From positions 1 through 5,985 of the forward strand of contig CANKUF010000050.1 of NCBI GenBank assembly GCA_947486675.1: a stretch of DNA of 5,985 bases, read 5' to 3'. This document shows positions 1 to 5,985 of this stretch, in pieces. The stretch's first letter is position 1; every line of letters starts with the position of its first letter. The stretch is from Acidimicrobiaceae bacterium (lineage in GTDB: Bacteria; Actinomycetota; Acidimicrobiia; Acidimicrobiales; Ilumatobacteraceae). Below the pieces are notes generated by a model, which was given only the letters and a program-made list of their open reading frames with translations, was not told the DNA's origin and did not search any database. Both the position numbers and the translations under genes were made by a program.

Positions 1-1
1 C

Positions 2-103
2 GCAGCAGCAGCGACCATGGCCGACATGTGGCGCGGAAACGTGGTGTCAACCACAAATCTTGACGGCGATATTGAAATCATTCTCGAACCGAATCTCAAC
101 TAA
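2..103 (+). CDS. C-terminal end of an unrecognised protein (5' truncated by window edge)
   Basis: An open frame enters from the left edge and gives 33 residues ([20 protein letters not shown], then ending ILEPNLN) before TAA at 101-103. I chose this frame because its stop codon overlaps the Shine-Dalgarno of ribBA and the gap to ribBA is only 11 nt, the usual arrangement inside an operon. The third frame is also open here, but it runs past the ribBA start without such coupling. In actinobacterial rib operons the gene before ribBA is often ribE (riboflavin synthase), but this acidic, Asn-rich tail does not resemble the ending I would expect for RibE, so I assign no function. Operon membership is inferred from spacing. 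Confidence 0.6.
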   Translation, partial: AAAATMADMWRGNVVSTTNLDGDIEIILEPNLN

Positions 104-107
104 AGGA
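102..107 (+). promoter_or_regulatory. Shine-Dalgarno of ribBA overlapping the upstream stop codon
   Basis: AAAGGA lies 7 nt before the ATG at 115 and shares two bases with the TAA of the preceding gene. This fixes the ribBA start and suggests translational coupling between the two genes. Confidence 0.75.
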
Positions 108-114
108 CCCCCAA

Positions 115-1362
115 ATGAGCAACAAACAAGTTGAAATGTCACCAATTGAAGATGTCGTTGCGGCAATTGCACGTGGCGAAATGATCGTCATGGTGGACGA
201 CGAAGACCGCGAGAACGAAGGCGATCTCATTATGGCTGCGCAGTTCGCAACCGCAGAGAAGATTGCGTTCATTGTGCGCCACACTTCTGGTGTTGTCGTT
301 GCGCCATTGTCGGGCGAACGCTGTGACGACCTCCGACTCCCTCTCATGGTGGACAACAACACCGAAAGTCACCGTACGGCGTTCACTATTTCGGTTGACT
401 TGTTGGAAGGAACCAGCACCGGAATTTCAGCAGCGGACCGCGCCGCAACCTTGCGCGGGCTTGCCGACCCAAACGTTTCGCACTCAGCATTCGCCCGTCC
501 AGGACACATCTTTCCATTACGTGCTCGTGAAGGCGGCGTACTGAAGCGCGCAGGACACACCGAAGCTGCAGTAGACCTTGCTCGACTTGCAGGTTTGCAA
601 CCAGCCGGAATTATCTGCGAAATTCAAAACGACGATGGCACCATGTCGCGCTTGCCAGACTTGCGCAAGTTCTGTGCCGAGCACAACCTGTTGCTCTCCT
701 CTATTGCCGACCTTGTTGAATACCGTCGCCATCATGAACGCCTTGTTGAGCGCGTGGGTTCTGCAGCAGTACCAACCGAATGGGGCGGCTTCACATGCGT
801 TGCATACAAGAGCACCATCGACGGCATTGAACACCTTGCATTTGTGAAAGGTGATGTCAGCGATGACGCACCTGTGCTCACCCGCGTGCACAGCGAATGT
901 TTAACAGGCGACGTGTTCGGCAGCAAGCGTTGTGACTGCGGTCCACAACTTGCAGCAGCCATGCAACAAATTGATGCTGAGGGAAGAGGCGTTGTTGTCT
1001 ACCTGCGCGGTCACGAAGGACGCGGCATTGGTATTGGCCACAAAATTCGTGCGTACTCATTGCAGGACGAAGGCTTTGACACCGTTGACGCCAACACCGA
1101 ACTTGGATTGCCAGTTGATAGTCGCGAATACGGAATTGGCGCGCAAATTCTTGCCGACCTTGGTGCTCGCGAACTTCGCCTCATGACCAACAACCCAGCC
1201 AAGTACGGCGGCATTGCTGGCTACGGCTTGAGCATTGTGGAACGCGTGCAGCTTGAAATTGCACCAACTCCTGAAAACGAGGCATACCTACGAACCAAAC
1301 GCGACCGCATGGGCCACGTATTCGACGGATCAGACATTGCAACACCAAAGAAGGGAAAATAG
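115..1362 (+). CDS. ribBA: Bifunctional 3,4-dihydroxy-2-butanone-4-phosphate synthase / GTP cyclohydrolase II
   Basis: This 415-aa cytoplasmic enzyme supplies both entry branches of riboflavin synthesis. Its N-terminal domain (about residues 8-205) converts ribulose 5-phosphate to 3,4-dihydroxybutanone 4-phosphate and formate. Its C-terminal domain (about 215-402) opens GTP to the diaminopyrimidine phosphate. The first domain shows the acidic loop [11 protein letters not shown] (residues 28-38, with R32, E33, E35, D37), the [12 protein letters not shown] segment (99-110), RPGH (128-131), the GHTEAAVDL metal site with H148, and CEIQNDDG (168-175). The second domain shows zinc cysteines C262, C273 and C275 in the [17 protein letters not shown] stretch, RGHEGRG (298-304), Y314 in AYSLQD, D335 and R337 of the catalytic DxR, and TNNP (358-361). 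All expected catalytic residues of both activities are present, so neither half looks degenerate. The length is normal for the fused family. ribH follows after 3 nt. Confidence 0.97.
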   Translation: MSNKQVEMSPIEDVVAAIARGEMIVMVDDEDRENEGDLIMAAQFATAEKIAFIVRHTSGVVVAPLSGERCDDLRLPLMVDNNTESHRTAFTISVDLLEGTSTGISAADRAATLRGLADPNVSHSAFARPGHIFPLRAREGGVLKRAGHTEAAVDLARLAGLQPAGIICEIQNDDGTMSRLPDLRKFCAEHNLLLSSIADLVEYRRHHERLVERVGSAAVPTEWGGFTCVAYKSTIDGIEHLAFVKGDVSDDAPVLTRVHSECLTGDVFGSKRCDCGPQLAAAMQQIDAEGRGVVVYLRGHEGRGIGIGHKIRAYSLQDEGFDTVDANTELGLPVDSREYGIGAQILADLGARELRLMTNNPAKYGGIAGYGLSIVERVQLEIAPTPENEAYLRTKRDRMGHVFDGSDIATPKKGK

Positions 1363-1365
1363 ATC

Positions 1366-1836
1366 ATGGCAACTTTTGAAGGATCACAAGACGGCAAAGG
1401 ACTACGCGTTGGGATTGTGTGCTCGCGATTCAATGAATTCATTGTCAGCGCACTACTCGACGGCGCAAAGCGCGGACTCGCGAATCATGGTGTTGCCGAA
1501 TCCGACATCGACATTGCATGGGTTCCTGGTGCATACGAAATTCCAGTGACCACAAAGGCAATGGCTCTCACAGGCCGCTACGACACCCTCGTCACACTTG
1601 GCGCAGTTATCCGTGGCGAGACCGCACACTTTGAATACGTTGCCGGCCCTGTCGCCGACTCCATTGCCCAAATTCAATTAGAAACTGGCATGCCAATCGG
1701 TTTTGCTGTGCTCACGGTTGAAAACGTGGAGCAAGCAGTGGAGCGTTCCGGTCCTGGTGCAGGAAACAAAGGCGAAGAAGCCGCAGTTGGTGCCATTGAG
1801 ATGGCCAACGTGTTGAAAGCAATTCGTACAAAATAG
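1366..1836 (+). CDS. ribH: 6,7-dimethyl-8-ribityllumazine synthase
   Basis: RibH (156 aa) condenses the dihydroxybutanone phosphate made by RibBA with ribitylaminopyrimidinedione to give lumazine, the direct precursor of riboflavin. Members usually assemble into pentamers or 60-mer capsids. Visible family marks are GIVCSRFNEFI near the N-terminus (F22 region, aromatic stacking), WVPGAYEIP (52-60), LGAVIRGETAHFEYV (78-92) with the catalytic His at 88, and R127 in the C-terminal VEQAVERSG, which fits the phosphate-binding arginine. The length is typical. The start is supported by AAGGGA at 1351-1356, inside the ribBA end and 9 nt before the ATG, so translation is probably coupled to ribBA. No riboflavin synthase (ribE) or ribD follows, so these must lie elsewhere, probably upstream. 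Confidence 0.96.
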   Translation: MATFEGSQDGKGLRVGIVCSRFNEFIVSALLDGAKRGLANHGVAESDIDIAWVPGAYEIPVTTKAMALTGRYDTLVTLGAVIRGETAHFEYVAGPVADSIAQIQLETGMPIGFAVLTVENVEQAVERSGPGAGNKGEEAAVGAIEMANVLKAIRTK

Positions 1837-1866
1837 CGTTCCCGTACAGTTACACGGCGCACACAT

Positions 1867-1881
1867 GTGGTGATTCACCAC
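1867..1881 (+). repeat. Short inverted repeat between ribH and the phospholipase gene
   Basis: GTGGTGA and TCACCAC flank a single T, giving in practice a 6-bp stem with a 3-nt loop in the 63-nt gap after ribH. No T-run follows on either strand, so it is not a convincing intrinsic terminator. It could be an mRNA hairpin in the leader of the next gene or chance. The rest of the gap (1837-1899) shows no clear promoter. Confidence 0.35.
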
Positions 1882-1899
1882 TAAGAGAAAGCAGCAGCG

Positions 1900-2349
1900 A
1901 TGGGCATTTTGCTCACTTCGCTCGTTGCGGTCACGAGCCTGCTGACCGTCCATATTCCTCATCGAATTACTCCCCCTGTTTTTGAGTCTCCAATTGAGGC
2001 TGTGAGCTACGTGATGTTTGATCTTGACTTCAAAACATTTACTCGCGAGAAGTTTTCACTGAAGCGCGCCTACCCACATCTTGATTGGACAACCGACGGT
2101 TGCTCCGCACCTGTTGTAGGAAACGAAGGACGGTCGTTCAACTTCACACAGGCATGTGTCCGACACGACTTTGGTTATCGCAACATCAAGAGGCTTGGCC
2201 AGTTCACCGACGCGACACGCGAAAAAATAGACGAACAATTTCACCGCGATCTGGAGTCTTCGTGTGCAACTCAAGTGAGAACTCGGAAAATTCGCTGCCT
2301 CATGTGGGCAGATACGTTTTATGTTGCAGTTCGCGCAACTGGCGGCTAA
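1900..2349 (+). CDS. Secreted prokaryotic phospholipase A2-like protein
   Basis: This 149-aa protein resembles the Streptomyces violaceoruber-type phospholipase A2 family (PF09056-like), which hydrolyses the sn-2 ester of phospholipids using calcium. Residues 1-18 are hydrophobic (MGILLTSLVAVTSLLTVH) and look like an export signal, though without the usual N-terminal Lys/Arg. The core motif is TTDGCSAP (64-71) then ACVRHDFGYRN (85-95). H89 fits the catalytic His, D111 (in EKIDEQF) its Asp partner, and D66 and D90 the calcium ligands. Four cysteines pair by spacing with the two known disulfides (C68-C86 and C122-C133). The match to the active-site layout was made from memory of the family, not by alignment. 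An in-frame TAA at 1882 rules out an upstream extension. The Shine-Dalgarno is weak (AGAG-like, 1884-1890). The gene may be read through from ribH or have its own unseen promoter. It ends 4 nt from the convergent Nudix gene. Confidence 0.85.
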   Translation: MGILLTSLVAVTSLLTVHIPHRITPPVFESPIEAVSYVMFDLDFKTFTREKFSLKRAYPHLDWTTDGCSAPVVGNEGRSFNFTQACVRHDFGYRNIKRLGQFTDATREKIDEQFHRDLESSCATQVRTRKIRCLMWADTFYVAVRATGG

Positions 2350-2353
2350 CGAA

Positions 2354-3028
2354 TTACGCCCACTCGTTCAAGACCGCAATATTGATGAGTTGGTGCAGCA
2401 TTTTTCCAGTTGCTCCCCACACCGTTTCATCATCTAAATGGAAAAAGTGAATCTGATGCTGATTCGGTGGTGTTCCCCAATGCTCTTCAACATAGGTGTC
2501 GTCACGCACCAAGTCGGCAAGTGCAACAGAGAACACGCGATCAACTTCAGCATTCACTGCACTCATCGACGGCGGTGTCTTCAAATATGCCAGCACGGGA
2601 ACAATGTGGCTATTGCTGACATACGTTGACAATGCACTCATCTCACCAATCACTTGCACATGCGATACGTCCAAATTGATCTCTTCATAGGCCTCGCGTA
2701 TTGCAGTCTGAATGAACGTCTCTCCTTCATCCACTCGCCCACCAGGAAACGACACTTCGCCTTTGTGGCTCGTGAGCGCTTGTGACCTGCGAGTGAGCAC
2801 AACTTCTGGTCCGCTTGGGCCATCAAAAATGGGTACCAATACTGCAGACGCGCGCGCACCTTCAGGTGGAGGCGTTTGCTCAAGCGTGTTGGTGAAGCGC
2901 TGCAGCCGACCTAACAAGTCAGCGGTATTTCGAAGCGACGAGTGATCTAATTTCGCAAACGGATTAGTGGGTCGCACCCACACCGCTGCTGGACGCGGAA
3001 TACTTTGATCGCCACCAGCGCGAATCAT
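2354..3028 (-). CDS. Nudix hydrolase, coenzyme A pyrophosphatase-like
   Basis: This 224-aa protein probably cleaves the pyrophosphate bond of CoA or CoA derivatives to 4'-phosphopantetheine and 3',5'-ADP, as NudL/YeaB-type enzymes do. The CoA-specific signature before the Nudix box is visible as LTRRSQALTSHKGEVSFPGG (78-97). The Nudix box follows from G97: E103, then REAYEEI (111-117) with metal-binding E112, E115 and E116. The glycine normally near the end of the box is Asn (N118), a position that also varies in CoA-type members. The C-terminal WGATGKMLHQLI (204-215) is typical of actinobacterial versions. The start at 3028 gives an N-terminus with IPRP (10-13), which fits the family as I know it, although no good Shine-Dalgarno precedes it. 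The stop codon of the upstream small gene is only 9 nt away and in the same frame, so reinitiation after that stop is likely. CoA as substrate is inferred from the motif. Confidence 0.9.
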   Translation of the reverse strand: MIRAGGDQSIPRPAAVWVRPTNPFAKLDHSSLRNTADLLGRLQRFTNTLEQTPPPEGARASAVLVPIFDGPSGPEVVLTRRSQALTSHKGEVSFPGGRVDEGETFIQTAIREAYEEINLDVSHVQVIGEMSALSTYVSNSHIVPVLAYLKTPPSMSAVNAEVDRVFSVALADLVRDDTYVEEHWGTPPNQHQIHFFHLDDETVWGATGKMLHQLINIAVLNEWA

Positions 3029-3037
3029 GTTGCAAAT

Positions 3038-3205
3038 TTACGCTTGAGGAGCCCAGCCACTTGCAATTAGCTGGCGAATGACTTCATCGAGACCAGCTGT
3101 CTTTAGGTTTGCAAGCGTTTTGCCAGGTTGTTCTTCGCCACGCTCCCAGGTTTCCCATGCTGTACGAATTTTTTCAAGATCGGGTGCTGGTGTTGTGAAG
3201 CCCAT
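3038..3205 (-). CDS. Small soluble protein of 55 aa, unknown function
   Basis: A short frame begins MGFTTPAPDLEKIRTAWETW and ends ASGWAPQA, stop TAA at 3038-3040. It is acidic to neutral, lacks cysteine and membrane segments, and looks mostly helical: a Trp/Glu-rich helix (about 9-25, TAWETWERGEE), a PGKTLANLKTAGL turn-helix (27-39) and a last helix EVIRQLIASGW (41-51). It sits 9 nt after the membrane-protein gene and 9 nt before the Nudix gene, in the same frame as both, which is what makes it credible as a gene despite its size. A weak AGG lies about 10 nt before the ATG. I have an impression of similar short proteins (aromatic xxWExWExGE then a leucine-rich helix) in other actinobacteria but cannot name a family. 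It could be a small regulator or partner of a neighbour; this is speculation. Confidence 0.75.
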   Translation of the reverse strand: MGFTTPAPDLEKIRTAWETWERGEEQPGKTLANLKTAGLDEVIRQLIASGWAPQA

Positions 3206-3214
3206 GTGTTCAGC

Positions 3215-3574
3215 CTAACGACGAGGTTCTGGTTGCGCACCACGCTTGGCAAAGTTGGTGCCAAGAACAATGACACCAAGCACAACACCAACTCCAAGAA
3301 GCGCAAGTCGCCCATTCGTTTCAATGTCGGCCACAAATGACAACACCAGACAAGCAATGATGATGAGCCAATCGATCACGCGATGCACACCACGGCTGAT
3401 CCATTTGAATGCACTCAACAGACCATCGGTAATCGCAGTGTTCACCAGCATGATGAGTCCCATTGCCGCAGGAATGGCTGGCTCTTTCAATTGCGCCGAC
3501 ATCATGACGAGTCCGCCAGCGATGAAATACTCCACAAACTGGTGCAACCAGAAACCGCGACCGTTATTTGCCAT
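3215..3574 (-). CDS. Small integral membrane protein, four predicted helices, unknown function
   Basis: This 119-aa protein starts MANNGRGFWLHQFVEYFIAG and has four hydrophobic stretches at about 14-28, 33-50, 66-83 and 89-106, with a basic loop between helices 2 and 3 (FKWISRGVHR) and a hydrophilic end (FAKRGAQPEPRR). I recognise no enzymatic motif. The frame is open further upstream to an ATG at 3628, but that start falls inside the groEL terminator stem and would place MPRAKARG in front of the protein, so I prefer the ATG at 3574. A GGAG at 3577-3580 lies only 2 nt before it, closer than usual, so the start is not certain; GTG at 3586 is an alternative. It is the first gene of a three-gene run with the 55-aa protein and the Nudix hydrolase. 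It lies just past the groEL terminator, so it needs its own promoter or readthrough; I could not identify a promoter. Confidence 0.75.
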   Translation of the reverse strand: MANNGRGFWLHQFVEYFIAGGLVMMSAQLKEPAIPAAMGLIMLVNTAITDGLLSAFKWISRGVHRVIDWLIIIACLVLSFVADIETNGRLALLGVGVVLGVIVLGTNFAKRGAQPEPRR

Positions 3575-3599
3575 AGCTCCACACACTAGAAGAGAAATG

Positions 3600-3631
3600 A
3601 AAATGCCTCGGGCTTTCGCCCGAGGCATTTT
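3600..3631 (-). terminator. Rho-independent terminator after groEL
   Basis: A perfect 14-bp inverted repeat (AAAATGCCTCGGGC at 3600-3613, its complement at 3618-3631) encloses 4 nt. Read in the groEL direction the loop is GAAA, a GNRA tetraloop closed by C-G, and the stem runs into a T-rich stretch (TTTTCATTTCTCTT). It lies 31 nt past the groEL stop. The A/T ends make it symmetrical, so it could also stop transcripts from the opposite side. The surrounding gap (3575-3662) shows nothing else that I can support. Confidence 0.92.
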
Positions 3632-3662
3632 CGACTACTTGTAATTCGTTTGGGAAAACGAT

Positions 3663-5330
<1,668 letters not shown>

Positions 5331-5338
5331 TTAGAAAA

Positions 5339-5629
5339 TCAGGCAACAACTGCGAGTACGTCGCGGCTGGTGAGAATAAGAAGGTCGTCTCCACCATGGG
5401 TGACTTCGGTGCCGCCGTACTTGCTGTACAGAACTACGTCGCCAACTTTGATGTCGAGTGCGAAATGCTTGCCTTCGTCATCGCTCCAACGGCCAGGTCC
5501 AACTGCAAGAACGGTGCCCTGCTGTGGCTTCTCTTTGGCGGTGTCTGGGATAACGAGACCAGATGCGGTGGTCTGCACTGCTTCGCTTGGCTTGACCACA
5601 ATGCGGTCGTCTAGGGGCTTCAAGTTCAT
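5339..5629 (-). CDS. groES: 10-kDa co-chaperonin GroES
   Basis: GroES (96 aa) forms the heptameric lid of the GroEL chamber. Visible marks are the N-terminal [12 protein letters not shown], the mobile loop at about residues 17-33 with the GroEL-contacting hydrophobic tripeptide in SGLVIPD (23-29), the roof-region VGPGRW, and the C-terminal [15 protein letters not shown] plus [11 protein letters not shown]. The frame is open 13 codons further to an ATG at 5668, but MNLKPLDDR is the conserved N-terminus and the strong GGAGG lies 9 nt before its ATG, so the start at 5629 is clear. The 92-nt region upstream holds the CIRCE operator and the promoter. groEL follows after 44 nt. Confidence 0.98.
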   Translation of the reverse strand: MNLKPLDDRIVVKPSEAVQTTASGLVIPDTAKEKPQQGTVLAVGPGRWSDDEGKHFALDIKVGDVVLYSKYGGTEVTHGGDDLLILTSRDVLAVVA

Positions 5630-5638
5630 ATGTGAGGT

Positions 5639-5643
5639 CCTCC
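5639..5643 (-). promoter_or_regulatory. Ribosome binding site of groES
   Basis: A full GGAGG core on the minus strand lies 9 nt before the ATG at 5629. It decides the start against the longer in-frame option at 5668, which has no such site. Confidence 0.85.
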
Positions 5644-5684
5644 GTGTGGCGTGTTCCGAGTGGTTCACGCGGTTGATTTATCGA

Positions 5685-5711
5685 TTAGCACTCAACGAGT
5701 GCGAGTGCTAA
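5685..5711 (-). promoter_or_regulatory. CIRCE operator (HrcA binding site) of groESL
   Basis: TTAGCACTC and GAGTGCTAA, separated by 9 nt, match the CIRCE consensus at every half-site position. HrcA is known to bind this element and to repress chaperonin operons until heat or misfolded protein releases it. Here the element starts at the last base of the likely -10 box, so bound repressor would cover the transcription start. The spacer holds an extra GAGTGC directly next to the right half-site, making a tandem GAGTGC pair (5697-5708). No HspR-type HAIR repeat was seen nearby. hrcA itself is outside the window. Confidence 0.97.
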
Positions 5712-5740
5712 TGATACGGACCTAGGCCCCGATTTTCCAA
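5711..5740 (-). promoter_or_regulatory. Likely sigma70-type promoter of groESL
   Basis: On the minus strand TTGGAA (5735-5740, four of six to consensus) and TATCAT (5711-5716, five of six) are 18 nt apart, placing the start near 5704 inside CIRCE and giving a leader of about 75 nt. The -35 box and part of the spacer lie in the last codons of maf. The call rests on spacing and position relative to CIRCE; no start site is measured. Confidence 0.7.
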
Positions 5741-5985
5741 CTGAGCCCGCACTGGGCAAGCAGGTCAGAAAGGGGCTCAAGCGGCAGTCCCACAACCGTA
5801 TGGAAGCTGCCCTGCACCGATTCGACCAGTTTTCCGCCATCGCCCTGCAAGGCATATGCACCTGCCTTATCCAGCGATTCCCCTATGCCCAGGTACCAAT
5901 CCATGAGCTCGGGCGTTATCTGGACCATGGTCACCGACGCCGAATCCACGGTGTGGGCCTGCCGATCCCCCCGCACCACCGAAAT
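5722..5985 (-). CDS. maf: Maf-family nucleoside triphosphate pyrophosphatase, C-terminal part
   Basis: The last 87 residues of a Maf protein enter from the right edge; the N-terminus with the catalytic start of the domain is missing. Maf proteins hydrolyse (often modified or non-canonical) nucleoside triphosphates to monophosphates, and some act in septum control. The family is recognised by ITPELMDWYLGIGESLDKAGAY (the Y-x-x-x-GE-x-x-DKAGAY block), then ALQGDGG and FHTVVGLPLEPL, in the expected order and near the C-terminus. A GTG at 5979 could be mistaken for a start, but it lies within the conserved fold and the frame stays open to the edge. The stop at 5722-5724 is 10 nt from the CIRCE element, and the gene end contains the groES -35 box. 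Its codons (CTG leucine, CCC/CCG proline, GGG) differ from the rest of the window. Confidence 0.93.
   Translation of the reverse strand: MSVVRGDRQAHTVDSASVTMVQITPELMDWYLGIGESLDKAGAYALQGDGGKLVESVQGSFHTVVGLPLEPLSDLLAQCGLSWKIGA

Noticed and set aside
1..114. FMN riboswitch upstream of the rib genes
   Set aside because: The available bases are coding in an operon-coupled frame and show none of the conserved riboswitch blocks; if present it would lie before the first gene of the operon, outside the window.
1837..1899. Possible intrinsic terminator after ribH
   Set aside because: The GTGGTGA/TCACCAC hairpin is short and has no T-run on either side, so I kept it only as an inverted repeat.
3103..3357. 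An 84-codon minus-strand frame overlapping the small gene and the membrane-protein gene
   Set aside because: It is out of frame with both, and the 55-aa and 119-aa frames explain the region with operon-like 9-nt spacing.
5630..5668. N-terminal extension of GroES from an ATG at 5668
   Set aside because: The 13 extra residues ([13 protein letters not shown]) are not part of GroES, and the strong GGAGG site sits immediately before the conserved MNLKPLDDR start.
5644..5684. HspR-binding HAIR repeat or second promoter between CIRCE and groES
   Set aside because: No CTTGAGT/ACTCAAG pair is seen, and TTGAGT next to GATAAA has the wrong spacing for a promoter.

Overview
The window reads as chromosomal housekeeping DNA from a medium-GC actinobacterium. 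I lean towards an Acidimicrobiia-like lineage, such as freshwater or marine Ilumatobacter-type organisms, but this is inference from protein style and not a computed placement. The pointers are the fused RibBA followed directly by RibH, a GroEL with a Gly/Met-rich tail preceded by GroES under a CIRCE operator, an actinobacterial-style CoA-type Nudix protein, and a secreted phospholipase A2 of the Streptomyces type. Most of the window favours TTG/CTT leucine and CCA/CCT proline codons.

Left part, plus strand (1-2349): the last 33 codons of an unrecognised gene run into a riboflavin biosynthesis block, ribBA (115-1362) and ribH (1366-1836). Spacing is 11 nt and then 3 nt, and each Shine-Dalgarno overlaps or lies within the end of the preceding gene, so this is one translationally linked operon. 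RibBA makes both riboflavin precursors (3,4-dihydroxybutanone 4-phosphate, and the pyrimidine from GTP) and RibH feeds the first of them into lumazine. A 149-aa exported prokaryotic phospholipase A2-like protein (1900-2349) follows after a 63-nt gap with a small hairpin.

Middle part, minus strand (2354-3574): a compact three-gene set is transcribed towards the riboflavin block. In order it encodes a 119-aa four-helix membrane protein, a 55-aa soluble Trp/Glu-rich small protein (3038-3205) that is easily missed because of its length, and a CoA-pyrophosphatase-like Nudix hydrolase. Both gaps are exactly 9 nt and all three genes share one reading frame. The Nudix gene ends 4 nt from the phospholipase gene, tail to tail.

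Right part, minus strand (3600-5985): the C-terminal part of a Maf nucleotide pyrophosphatase gene is cut by the window edge. It is followed by a sigma70-like promoter whose -35 box lies inside the maf end, a perfect CIRCE operator (5685-5711) abutting the -10, groES (5339-5629), groEL (3663-5294), and a strong 14-bp perfect-stem terminator (3600-3631). This is a heat-shock operon very probably repressed by HrcA, whose gene is not in the window.

No tRNA, rRNA, CRISPR array, insertion sequence or riboswitch was seen. No intergenic gap exceeds 100 bases. I see no clear novel multi-gene defence or mobile system. The least-described parts are the same-frame trio with its small protein and the secreted phospholipase.
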